In this document: positions 31,233 through 38,495 of the stretch, one piece after another | Position numbering within the stretch: the first letter of the stretch is position 1 | How the letters are laid out: every line of letters begins with the position of its first letter | NCBI GenBank assembly: GCA_003242075.1 | Contig: QBMO01000001.1 | Span: 58,255 to 96,749, forward strand | DNA from: Alphaproteobacteria bacterium | Lineage (GTDB): Bacteria > Pseudomonadota > Alphaproteobacteria > Caulobacterales > Aquidulcibacteraceae | Direction: 5' to 3' | Length of the DNA stretch: 38,495 nt | Notes under the pieces: model-generated | Databases searched by the model: none | What the model was told of the DNA's origin: nothing | Seen by the model: only the letters and a program-made list of their open reading frames with translations | Made by a program: the position numbers and the translations under genes

Positions 31233-31313
31233 TCCAGCGGCAAACGCGCCCTTTAGGGCCGTGTTCCCGGCTGGTCTGAGGCGCTGGCGGCACTGTTGCG
31301 TCCAGGCCGCGCT

Positions 31314-32585
31314 TTAGCCTGCGATGCGAACCGGCAGCGTCTCGTAGCCCTTCACGAACGAGGAATAGACGCGCTTTGGTTCCCCCATAACTTCGATGTG
31401 ATCGAAGCGCTTGAGGAACTCTTCCCAGACGATGCGGAGTTGCATTTCACCCAAGCGATTGCCGACGCAGCGGTGAATGCCGAAGCCGAAGGAGAGATGC
31501 CGGCGCACATTTTCGCGTTCGATATCGAACGCATCGGCGTTCGGGATCACCTCGTCGTCGCGATTGCCCGACACGTACCACATGACGACCTTGTCGCCCT
31601 TCTTGATAAGTTTGCCGCGCATCTCGACATCTTCGAGCGCGGTGCGGCGCATGTAAGCAAGCGGCGTTTGCCAGCGGATGGTTTCAGAAACCAAGTTCGG
31701 AATCAGCGCCGGATTGGCTTTCAGCTTGGCGTACTGCTCAGGGAATTTGCTGAGCGCATAGAGGCTGCCGGTGATCGAGTTGCGCGTCGTATCGTTGCCG
31801 CCGACGATCAGCAGGATCAGATTGCCGAGAAATTCCTGACGCGGCATGTCGCGCGTGCTCTCGCCATGCGCCAGCATCGAGATGAGATCAGGCTTCGGCG
31901 GCGCGTTCGCGCGATCTTCCCAAAGCATATTGAAATATTGCAGGCACTCCATCAGCTCCATGCGGCGCTGTTCGTCGCTCTCAACGACGCCCTGCCCTGG
32001 CGCCGCTGTCGCCACGTCCGACCAGCGCGTGAGCTTGCGGCGATCCTCCCACGGAAAATCGAACAGGGTCGCGAGCATTTGCGTGGTGAGTTCGATCGAG
32101 ATTTTATCGACCCAGTTGAACACTTCGTTGCGCGGCACGGAATCGAGCAAGCCGGCAGCGCGTTCGCGGATCACCGGCTCCAGTTGCGCCAGATGGTTCG
32201 GCGCCACGATCGGCGACACGGTCTTGCGCTGCACGTCATGCTTGGGCGGATCCATGGCGATGAACATGGGCAGCGGAAAGTCTTCTTCCGGATCGAACAA
32301 CACGATCGACGGTTCGGAAGAGAAGCGTTGGTGGTCGGTATCGACCGCCATGATGTCGTTATACTTCGTGATCGACCAATACGGCCCGTTCAGGCTGTCC
32401 GGGCAGTAATGCACCGGGTCTTCTTTGCGCAGACGCTCGAAGAACGGCCAGAACGTGTGATCGCGGAAGCGCTCGCCGCGACTCATGTCCAAAGTAGAGA
32501 GATCGGTGGTCCAGGCATCTTCGTTTGGATCGTAGTTGAAGACGTAATCCGGATTGTGCCGTGAGATATAATTAGGGTTTGCCAT
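31314..32585 (-). CDS. Cytochrome P450, CYP153-type alkane/fatty acid terminal hydroxylase
   Basis: CYP153 enzymes hydroxylate alkanes or fatty acids at the terminal carbon, using ferredoxin and ferredoxin reductase. The 423-residue soluble protein has the I-helix GGNDTT (262-267), ExxR pair Glu301/Arg304, and haem motif FGFGIHRCVG with ligand Cys373. The stretches PMFIAMDPPKHDVQRKTVSP and KVVMWYVSGNRD are characteristic of CYP153. AGAGGAAG precedes ATG 32585. No ferredoxin or reductase gene is next to it, so its redox partners must be elsewhere. It sits between recF and the ExoD genes, unrelated to its neighbours. Confidence 0.93.
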   Translation of the reverse strand: MANPNYISRHNPDYVFNYDPNEDAWTTDLSTLDMSRGERFRDHTFWPFFERLRKEDPVHYCPDSLNGPYWSITKYNDIMAVDTDHQRFSSEPSIVLFDPEEDFPLPMFIAMDPPKHDVQRKTVSPIVAPNHLAQLEPVIRERAAGLLDSVPRNEVFNWVDKISIELTTQMLATLFDFPWEDRRKLTRWSDVATAAPGQGVVESDEQRRMELMECLQYFNMLWEDRANAPPKPDLISMLAHGESTRDMPRQEFLGNLILLIVGGNDTTRNSITGSLYALSKFPEQYAKLKANPALIPNLVSETIRWQTPLAYMRRTALEDVEMRGKLIKKGDKVVMWYVSGNRDDEVIPNADAFDIERENVRRHLSFGFGIHRCVGNRLGEMQLRIVWEEFLKRFDHIEVMGEPKRVYSSFVKGYETLPVRIAG

Positions 32586-32636
32586 CGCGCTTCCTCTTGG
32601 CCGAGAGAGCAGCAAATTTTCCGGCTCTTGTCACGT

Positions 32637-33779
32637 TCACCCAGCGTACACTTGGCCCTCGCGCACCTCGAAGTGCTGCGCGCGTCCGCCGAACGCTTCG
32701 AACAGGCTTTCATCCGTGCCGGTGAGCCAAGCCTGGCCGGGATTGGCTAGCAATTCTTCGAACAACGCCGCGCGGCGCACCGAATCCAAATGCGCCGCCG
32801 CTTCGTCTATCAGCAGCAGCGACGCGCCGGCGCCTGGGTCGTCCGCCAAGGCGCGCGCTTGCGCCAGCGTGACGCCAAGCAGCAACGCCTTTTGTTCGCC
32901 GGTCGAGCACTGATCCGCGGGCATATCCTTGGCGGCGTGGCGCGCCAGCAAGTCGCTACGATGCGGCCCGTCGAGCGCGCGGCCGGCGCCGGCATCGCGG
33001 CCGCGCACATCGCGCAGCAGTTCGGCGAAGTCCTCTTCGACGTCGGCGCTCTTGGCCCCGCGCTCGAAGCGCGCTTCCAGCAAACCTTCGAGCGAGAGGA
33101 TCGCTTTCGGAAACGCGCCGTCCGGCCGGGCATCGATGGCGTCCTGCAAACGCTGCAACGTTTCCACCCGCGCTGCCGCGATCGCCGCGCCATGCGCCGA
33201 CATTTCGCGCTCCAATCCGCCGAGCCAAGCGTCGTCATAGACCTGCTCACTCAGCAGGCGCTGGCGCTCACGCATGGCGCGCTCGTAGGCGGCCGCCGAT
33301 TGGCCGTGTTGCGACGCGCGCGCGAGCGTCAGCCGATCGAAAAATTTGCGCCGATCGCCGGCCGCGCCTGACCAGAGCCGATCCATCGCTGGCGTCAGCC
33401 ACGTCATGCGCGCCGCTTCCGCGAGTTCGGATGCCGTCGCCGGCTGGCCATTGCGGCGCGCCAAGCGTTTGACGCCGCCTTCCGGCGTGCGCTCAGCGCC
33501 GGCGCCAAGAGTGGTCTCTTCGCCATCCTGAATGACGCGCGCGGACACCGCCCAGGGCTGTGGCCGAAACTCGTTGCCGGCGCGCGTTACGTCAGTGAGC
33601 GATGCGCTGCGCAAGCCCCTGCCCGGCGCGAGCATGGTCAGCGCCTCCAGAATATTCGTCTTGCCCGCGCCGTTCGGGCCAAACAGACAGACCGGGCGCG
33701 CATCAAGCTCGAGATCGAGCGCGGCGTGGTTGCGAAAATCTGCGAGTGTCAAACGCGCGATGGAGAGAGCGTGCGTCAT
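32637..33779 (-). CDS. recF: DNA replication and repair protein RecF
   Basis: RecF is an SMC-like ATPase that helps load RecA at single-strand gaps. The 380-residue protein has the N-terminal ADFRNHAALDLEL, Walker A GPNGAGKTN, the signature region CSTGEQKALLLGVTLAQA and Walker B LLLIDEAAAHLD. ATG 33779 overlaps the stop of the glycerophosphodiesterase gene (ATGA); a longer frame to 33845 would run into that gene. The order dnaN, then recF, is conserved apart from the inserted gene. Confidence 0.95.
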   Translation of the reverse strand: MTHALSIARLTLADFRNHAALDLELDARPVCLFGPNGAGKTNILEALTMLAPGRGLRSASLTDVTRAGNEFRPQPWAVSARVIQDGEETTLGAGAERTPEGGVKRLARRNGQPATASELAEAARMTWLTPAMDRLWSGAAGDRRKFFDRLTLARASQHGQSAAAYERAMRERQRLLSEQVYDDAWLGGLEREMSAHGAAIAAARVETLQRLQDAIDARPDGAFPKAILSLEGLLEARFERGAKSADVEEDFAELLRDVRGRDAGAGRALDGPHRSDLLARHAAKDMPADQCSTGEQKALLLGVTLAQARALADDPGAGASLLLIDEAAAHLDSVRRAALFEELLANPGQAWLTGTDESLFEAFGGRAQHFEVREGQVYAG

Positions 33780-34756
33780 GCGCCCCGCTCGGCCGCGCGC
33801 GGGCCAATGATCTCGATGCGATCCGTCACCACGCCGCCGCGCCAATCGCGCGGCACGGCGTCGAAGGTCTCGGCGTCATCAATGCCGCCAATGCCGGGGC
33901 GTTCGCCGCGACGGATGGGGCCGACAATCATTACGTCTGTGTTTGCGTTCTGCATGCGTTGCAGAAACAGATTTGGGTAGCCCCAGGCGATCCAGCCATA
34001 GTTGACCGGCACAAACACGATGGTGTTGCGACATTCGTCCGGCGTCGCGCCGAACCAGCCGGTGAGCATGTAATCCTTGGCGCAACGCATCAGCCGCTGA
34101 CGGCCGGTGACGCGCAAGTCCGGGCGCAGCTGGCGCAGACGTTCGGCTGGGTTGGCGCCGTAAAAGGCGAGCCGCTCGTAATGCGCACCCGGCGTGGCGT
34201 CGAGGTAGGCAAGGAGCAGATCGGCTTCGGCCGGATCGTTGCCTTTGAAATTGATCAAGAAGCGCTCATCCGGGAACGCATCCAGCACTTCGCGCAAACT
34301 CGGCATTAGGCCGACGCCCTGCCCGCGCAGCGGAAACGTCGCTCCATCGTCAGCGGTGTAGCCGTAGCCGACATCGAGCGTGCGCAGATACGCCATCGTC
34401 TGCTCGCGCGTGACGCCTTCGCCATTCGTACGGCAGTCCAGCGTCCAGTCGTGAAAGACCGCGAACTCGCCGTCCGTGGTCGGATGGATGTCGATCTCGA
34501 TCATGTCGGCGCCGAGCGCGAACGCCGCTTCCATCGATTGCAGCGTGTTCTCGAAGAAGGCGTGCTCGGGCGGATAGATGCGTGCTGCGGTGCAGGTTTC
34601 GTTGTCGAGATTTTCGCGGTGATAATCGTGATGGACGCCGCGGTGCGAGAGCAGTGTGAGTTCGCCGGTTGGCGCGCCACGGAACGAGGCGTTGAACGAC
34701 GCAATGCCGCCCGCCGCCAAGACGATGGCGCCGAGTACAATCCAGCGCTTGCGCAT
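33776..34756 (-). CDS. Glycerophosphodiester phosphodiesterase family protein
   Basis: GDPD enzymes release glycerol 3-phosphate from glycerophosphodiesters. The 326-residue protein begins with a single hydrophobic segment (about 5-20, WIVLGAIVLAAGGIAS), so it is exported or membrane-anchored. The TIM-barrel residues are present: His38-Arg39 (LLSHRG), ENT (69-71), Glu87 and Asp89 (IEIDIHP) and His102 (VFHDWTLD). About 28 residues between HRG and ENT form an insertion. It begins 5 nt after dnaN and its stop overlaps recF, so it is inserted into the replication operon and coupled to recF. Confidence 0.88.
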   Translation of the reverse strand: MRKRWIVLGAIVLAAGGIASFNASFRGAPTGELTLLSHRGVHHDYHRENLDNETCTAARIYPPEHAFFENTLQSMEAAFALGADMIEIDIHPTTDGEFAVFHDWTLDCRTNGEGVTREQTMAYLRTLDVGYGYTADDGATFPLRGQGVGLMPSLREVLDAFPDERFLINFKGNDPAEADLLLAYLDATPGAHYERLAFYGANPAERLRQLRPDLRVTGRQRLMRCAKDYMLTGWFGATPDECRNTIVFVPVNYGWIAWGYPNLFLQRMQNANTDVMIVGPIRRGERPGIGGIDDAETFDAVPRDWRGGVVTDRIEIIGPRAAERGA

Positions 34757-34761
34757 GGTTG

Positions 34762-35877
34762 CTAGACCCGAAGCGGCATCAGCACGTAAAGCGCGTGCTC
34801 GTCGGCCTCGTCGCGCACCAGCGTCGGCGAACCGGAATCGGCGAGTTCGAACACCGCCTCTTCGCCTTCGATCTGGCCAGCGACATCCATCAGATAGCGC
34901 GCATTGAAGCCGATCTCGAGCGCGTCGTCGCCATAATCGGCGGCGATGTCTTCGGTGGCGACGCCGGCGTCCGGGTTGTTGACGGTGAGCGTGATCTTGT
35001 CCTTGTCGAGCGCCAAGCGCACCGAGCGCGAGCGCTCCGCCGACACGGTGGCGACGCGGTCAACCGCTTCGGCGAACACCTTGTTGTTGACCTTGAGCTT
35101 CTTCGAATTGCCCTTCGGAATGACGCGCGCATATTCCGGGAACGAGCCGTCAATCAGTTTCGAGGTCAACACCGCGTCGCCGAGCGCGAAGCGGATCTTC
35201 TGCGGCGACACCGCGATCTCGACCATGTCGGAGGCATCATCGAGCAAGCGCTTCAGTTCGTTGATGGTTTTGCGCGGCACGATGACGCCAGGCATCCCCT
35301 GCGCGCCCTTCGGCGCATCGGCGTCGGCGAGCGCCAGGCGGTGGCCATCGGTGGCGACGGCGCGGAGCTTGGCGCCATTGGCGTCCACCGTATGGAAGAA
35401 GATGCCGTTTAAATAATAGCGCGTCTCTTCGGTCGAGATTGCAAACCGCGTCTTATCGATCAGGCGGCCCAGGTCAGTCGGCTCGATTTCGAACTTGGTC
35501 TCGAAACCATCGGACGGCATGGACGGGAAATCGCCGGCCGGCAGGATCGGCAGATGCAGACGCGACTTGCCGGCCGAGATGAAGAGCCGCGGGTCGTCGC
35601 CCGAGACATCGAACTTTACCGCCGAGCCATCGGGCAACTTGCGCACGAAATCATAGAGATAATTGGCCGGCGCGGTCGTCTGACCGCCGCGTTCGACTTC
35701 CGCAGGCGCCGCCTCCGAAATCTCGATGTCGAGATCGGTGGCGGTAAGCTTCAAGCTGTCGCCCTGCGCCGAGAGAAGCACGTTGGACAGGATCGGTATC
35801 GTATTGCGCCGCTCAACAACGCTTTGGACGTGATTGAGTGCTTTCAGGAGCGCCGAGCGCTCGATCGTCAACCGCAT
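34762..35877 (-). CDS. dnaN: DNA polymerase III beta subunit (sliding clamp)
   Basis: DnaN forms the ring that tethers DNA polymerase III to the template. The 371-residue protein shows the three-domain clamp pattern: MRLTIERSALLKALNHVQSV, ERRNTIPILSNVLL, RYYLNGIFFH, ATDGHRLALAD and the C-terminal HALYVLMPLRV. ATG 35877 follows GGAAGA; the open frame to 35910 is longer but lacks the family N-terminus. It lies 178 nt after dnaA, with two strong inverted repeats in the gap. Confidence 0.97.
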   Translation of the reverse strand: MRLTIERSALLKALNHVQSVVERRNTIPILSNVLLSAQGDSLKLTATDLDIEISEAAPAEVERGGQTTAPANYLYDFVRKLPDGSAVKFDVSGDDPRLFISAGKSRLHLPILPAGDFPSMPSDGFETKFEIEPTDLGRLIDKTRFAISTEETRYYLNGIFFHTVDANGAKLRAVATDGHRLALADADAPKGAQGMPGVIVPRKTINELKRLLDDASDMVEIAVSPQKIRFALGDAVLTSKLIDGSFPEYARVIPKGNSKKLKVNNKVFAEAVDRVATVSAERSRSVRLALDKDKITLTVNNPDAGVATEDIAADYGDDALEIGFNARYLMDVAGQIEGEEAVFELADSGSPTLVRDEADEHALYVLMPLRV

Positions 35878-35939
35878 TGCATCTTCCTGGCCATCAGCCC
35901 GCCGATGCACGTCTTGCTCTCGGAGGCTCGATACGATTA

Positions 35940-36033
35940 CCCCCTGTGTGCGGCTGAGTCGCCGCCCGCAGGGGGTGAGAAACTACCAGAAGATACGCCA
36001 GCCCCAAGCCCGATTTTGCAAGACTTTGGGGCT
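35940..36033. terminator. Two hairpins in the dnaA-dnaN gap
   Basis: 35940-35975 is a two-tier stem: CCCCCTG/CAGGGGG outside and GCGGC/GCCGC inside, with a symmetrical 3-nt internal loop and a 6-nt TGAGTC loop. 36000-36033 is AGCCCCAA/TTGGGGCT around an 18-nt loop. Neither is followed by a clear U run on the minus strand. They may attenuate read-through from dnaA, protect the dnaN transcript, or be protein sites. Confidence 0.5.
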
Positions 36034-36055
36034 GACCGATTTCCCAGCGCTAGGC

Positions 36056-37453
36056 TTAGGGCTCGCGGCGGATAGCGCGGGCGATGTTCTCGATTTCGGC
36101 CTTGAACGTCACGTCCTGCTCGACCAGAGCGGCGATACGATCGCGGGCGTACATTACCGTCGTGTGATCAAAACCGCCGAACCGGGCGCCGATATCCGGC
36201 AGCGACGCGTGAGTCATCTTGCAGGCCAGAAACATCGCAATCTGGCGCGGGCGCGCAATCGAGTGGCGGCGCGTGCGCTCAAGCAGTTGCGCGAGACTCA
36301 TGTTGTAGTGACGCGCCACCACTTTCTGCACCAATTGCACGGTGATCCGTCGCTCCGAAGCGTCGGACAATTTGGCCTGCAGAGCATTGGCGGCAGCTTC
36401 AAGCGTCACTTCGGTACCTCCCGAGATTTTCCATTCAATCAGCAATTGGCAGAGCGCGCCATCAAGATCGCGCCCACTTCCGTGCATGCGTTCCGCGATC
36501 ATCTGTAACGCATCCGAAGCCACACTGAAGCCCGGCGTCAAGCGTTGATGATGCTGCACGCGCATTTCAAGTATGCGGCGGCGGAGCGACGCATCGGCTT
36601 CGAGTATTTCGCACGACGCAGCACCTTTCAAGCGCGCACGCAACGTGTCGTCTAAACCTTCGAGTCCGGTAGCGCCATGATTTGCAGCAATGACCACTTG
36701 TCCGCCGCGGCGCGTTACATCGTTGAAAGTATCGAACGCTTCTTCTTCGGTGGCGCGCTTGCCGCAGATGCGATGAAAATCATCGATGATCAGCAAATCG
36801 GGTGCGCGCACGGCTTCCTTGAATGCGCCAGCGTCACGCTTCTTGTGCAACGCAGCCTGAAACTGTTCGAGAAATTCCTGGCCGGTCATCATCAGCACTT
36901 TGCGCTCCGGCGTGCGGATGGCTGCTTCCTGCGCGATCGCTGAAAGCAAATGGGTTTTTCCAAAGCCCGGGGCCGAGTGCAGCAGCCACACCGGAAACGC
37001 CACGCCAGCGCCTGCCGCGATCATCTGCGCGACGGTGAAGGCACGGTGGTTCGAAGCGTCCTGACAGAAGCTGTCGAACGAAAACGATTGCGGTTGGCCT
37101 GGGGGTGCGCCAGCGGCGCGCGCTTCCTCGATGCGCGCATCCGCGAGTTCGCGCAGGTCGCTCGGAATTTCGTGTTCCAGGAGAATCTGGGTCGAGACGA
37201 TGCTCGGCTCATAGAGGCGCAGCTGATAATCCAGACGATGCTGGACCTGCTGCAGCAGCCGCTCCTTGGCGACTTGCGACCCGGCTCTGAACAGAACCAC
37301 GCCGTCCATCTCAGCCACCAGGCGAAGCGGATCGATGTAGGAGCGGAAGAAATCCGCGCCGAATTCCCTCAGCAAATCCTTCCGGACCAATTCGTAGGCT
37401 CGCGCCGACCCGATACCCGCCGGATTCCGGCGGGCGAAATCACCCTGTTCCAT
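36056..37453 (-). CDS. dnaA: Chromosomal replication initiator DnaA, divergent
   Basis: DnaA binds origin boxes and opens the duplex to start replication. The 465-residue protein has domain I at about 18-90, an AAA+ domain at about 122-300 and the DNA-binding domain IV at about 370-462 with RRHSIARPRQIAMFLACKMT, LPDIGARFGG and the DHTTVMYARDRI signature (429-440). The AAA+ motifs deviate: Walker A is SAPGFGKTHL (160-169, usually GGVGLGKTHL), Walker B LLIIDDFHRICGK (220-232, usually LLIDDIQF..GK), the sensor I region AANHGATGLEGL replaces the common S(S/C)DR.P, and box VII is LRARLKGAAS instead of L(R/K)SRFEWGL. Position and domain IV make the identity sound. Confidence 0.93.
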   Translation of the reverse strand: MEQGDFARRNPAGIGSARAYELVRKDLLREFGADFFRSYIDPLRLVAEMDGVVLFRAGSQVAKERLLQQVQHRLDYQLRLYEPSIVSTQILLEHEIPSDLRELADARIEEARAAGAPPGQPQSFSFDSFCQDASNHRAFTVAQMIAAGAGVAFPVWLLHSAPGFGKTHLLSAIAQEAAIRTPERKVLMMTGQEFLEQFQAALHKKRDAGAFKEAVRAPDLLIIDDFHRICGKRATEEEAFDTFNDVTRRGGQVVIAANHGATGLEGLDDTLRARLKGAASCEILEADASLRRRILEMRVQHHQRLTPGFSVASDALQMIAERMHGSGRDLDGALCQLLIEWKISGGTEVTLEAAANALQAKLSDASERRITVQLVQKVVARHYNMSLAQLLERTRRHSIARPRQIAMFLACKMTHASLPDIGARFGGFDHTTVMYARDRIAALVEQDVTFKAEIENIARAIRREP

Positions 37454-37827
37454 AGCAACCCCCGCTTAGAACTATTGTTTTTAGCCGCCCCCCGACGGAC
37501 ACACGTTCTCTGTTCGAGCCGAATACGTTTTCGGCCCAATGCGCTAGGCACCGGTCTTCACTGAAGCGTCGAACAGCGAGCGGGCTCGCCGGACAAGCGA
37601 AACTTGCGCCGATCGTTTGAGGTCGTCAACAGGGAGTTTTTAACTTCTTAGCAATATCCCCAGCAGCTTATAATGCGCTGATTTTATTGCAATTTTACCG
37701 CCTAGGCCGAAAGGCGTGTATGTCCGAACACGGAGGGATAATCACCGGTTTTCCCAGTGTCCACAGCGCTGAAATGTCAGGGATTCGCGAGCCCTTGTCG
37801 ATCAAACTTCGACGGCTCGCGGGAACT
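37454..37827. promoter_or_regulatory. Intergenic region upstream of dnaA, possible control region or origin
   Basis: 374 nt without a gene between dnaA and rpsT. The middle (about 37634-37697) is AT-rich compared with the surroundings. Two DnaA-box-like 9-mers match TTATCCACA at 7 of 9 positions: ATATCCCCA (37654-37662) and GTGTCCACA (37757-37765). On the minus strand TTGACG (about 37629-37624) is a good -35, without a clear -10. These fit a dnaA promoter with autoregulation; an origin is possible but two weak boxes are too few to claim it. Confidence 0.35.
37786..37821. terminator. Strong hairpin downstream of rpsT
   Basis: CGCGAGCC (37786-37793) pairs with GGCTCGCG (37814-37821), and inside it GTCGA (37797-37801) pairs with TCGAC (37809-37813), giving a 13-bp stem with a 3-nt bulge and a 7-nt loop. 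It begins 6 nt after the rpsT stop on the minus strand. The following sequence is not U-rich, so it may act as an RNA stabiliser or a weak terminator. Confidence 0.55.
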
Positions 37828-38100
37828 TTAGGACGTCTTGCTGAGGGCCGCGACGCGGCTCGCGAGGCGGGACACTTTGCGGGCGCCGAGGTTCTTGTGA
37901 ACCACGCCCTTCGACACTGCTTTCATCGTCGCCGATTCAGCTTTGCGCAGCGCTTCTTCGGCCTTTTTGGGATCGCCAGCGACGATCGCCTCTTCAACAC
38001 CGCGCCACGTCGACCGCATGCCCGTACGACGCGCCTTGTTGACCGCCGTGCGGCGGCCGATGACGCGATTGGCTTTCTTTGCGGACTTCGTATTCGCCAT
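37828..38100 (-). CDS. rpsT: 30S ribosomal protein S20
   Basis: S20 binds 16S rRNA in the small ribosomal subunit. The 90-residue basic protein starts [12 protein letters not shown] and contains [15 protein letters not shown] and the C-terminal [19 protein letters not shown], the S20 pattern. GAGAG lies just before ATG 38100. In many alphaproteobacteria rpsT is next to dnaA, as here; both are on the minus strand. Confidence 0.97.
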   Translation of the reverse strand: MANTKSAKKANRVIGRRTAVNKARRTGMRSTWRGVEEAIVAGDPKKAEEALRKAESATMKAVSKGVVHKNLGARKVSRLASRVAALSKTS

Positions 38101-38175
38101 GAGAGAGGTATTCCAAACGATAGTTTCAGTGTGAAGCGGCGGGCTATAGCCTTGGCCGTTGCCGCCGTCAAATGA

Positions 38176-38495
38176 TCAGCGGTGCTTAAAATCGGGGGGC
38201 CGCTTTGCGATAAAGGCCGCCATCCCCTCTTTCTGATCCTCGGTCGCGAACAGGCTGTAAAACAGCCGCCGCTCGAGCTTTAGCCCCTCATTCAAGGGGG
38301 TCTCGAACGCAGCGTTGACGGCCTCTTTATTGGCGAGAGTGGAGATCTGGCTCATGGCCGCGATCTTCTTTGCCGCGGCGATGGTTTCTTCCATCAGTTT
38401 GTCCGCAGCGACGACGCGCGCGACGAGCCCGCAACGCTCGGCTTCCGCCGCATCCATCATGCGGCCAGTGAGGCAGAGATCCATCGCTTTGGCTT
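38176..38495 (-). CDS. Enoyl-CoA hydratase/isomerase family protein, C-terminal part (cut by window edge)
   Basis: The last 105 or so residues of a crotonase-fold protein; the start lies beyond the right edge. [27 protein letters not shown] and the C-terminal [17 protein letters not shown] match the ends of FadB/PaaF-type enoyl-CoA hydratases. The catalytic glutamates lie in the missing part, so the precise activity is open. It is upstream of rpsT with a 75-nt gap. Confidence 0.88.
   Translation of the reverse strand, partial: AKAMDLCLTGRMMDAAEAERCGLVARVVAADKLMEETIAAAKKIAAMSQISTLANKEAVNAAFETPLNEGLKLERRLFYSLFATEDQKEGMAAFIAKRPPDFKHR

Noticed and set aside
31296-32564. Long plus-strand ORF (422 aa) opposite the P450 gene
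   Set aside because: Exact antisense of a clear CYP153 gene; Arg/His-rich translation without motifs, a product of high GC codon bias.

Overview
The window is GC-rich, densely coded bacterial chromosome. The sequence suggests an alphaproteobacterium: an aromatic-catabolic repertoire like that of sphingomonads, a TonB-dependent receptor with a typical proteobacterial signal peptide and plug, a CYP153 P450, and a GyrB with the proteobacterial insertion. No ribosomal RNA or other marker allows a firmer placement (a sphingomonad or hyphomonad/caulobacter relative are both possible). I saw no tRNA, rRNA, IS element or CRISPR array.

Left end (1-1800): the start of a histidine operon on the minus strand, hisG then hisD (cut by the window edge). 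It is preceded by an uncharted leader peptide rich in consecutive His codons (1495-1611) and by strong hairpins, which together look like a classical his attenuator. Next (1799-6831, plus strand) is a small cluster of unknown purpose: a CaiB/BaiF alpha-methylacyl-CoA racemase-like protein, a CitMHS transporter, a GntR/FCD regulator, an AtuA-family (DUF1446) protein and a DUF4387 protein, the last four tightly linked.

Centre (6887-17644): a complete protocatechuate 4,5-cleavage pathway in two divergent operons around a LysR-type regulator. Minus strand: ligK-ligU-ligI. Plus strand: DUF1932 oxidoreductase-ligJ-vanA-ligA-ligB-ligC-pobA, all overlapping or within 1 nt, then a MarR regulator. Together these turn vanillate and 4-hydroxybenzoate into protocatechuate, then via CHMS, PDC and oxalomesaconate into pyruvate and oxaloacetate. 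The LysR protein carries two N-terminal winged-helix domains in tandem, which is unusual. A 20-bp element shared (15/20) by both lig promoters in the same orientation is a candidate binding site.

Peripheral pathway (17714-27256): on the minus strand vdh-ferB-ferA (NDP-forming type)-AAHS transporter-TonB receptor, which would import ferulate/coumarate-type acids and shorten them to vanillate or 4-hydroxybenzoate. A MetE-like methyltransferase is divergent from vdh. A GCTAT-N5-ATAGC palindrome sits 43-52 nt upstream of the start codons of vdh, the TonB receptor gene (one mismatch) and the MetE-like gene, so these probably form one regulon, plausibly under the nearby MarR protein.

Right end (27418-38495, all minus strand): the replication-initiation gene neighbourhood, rpsT-dnaA-dnaN-recF-gyrB, interrupted by a glycerophosphodiesterase gene (between dnaN and recF) and by a CYP153 P450 plus two tandem ExoD-family genes (between recF and gyrB). 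The DnaA protein is divergent in its AAA+ motifs. An AT-rich intergenic region upstream of dnaA with two degenerate DnaA-box-like sites may be a control region or origin. A partial enoyl-CoA hydratase ends the window.
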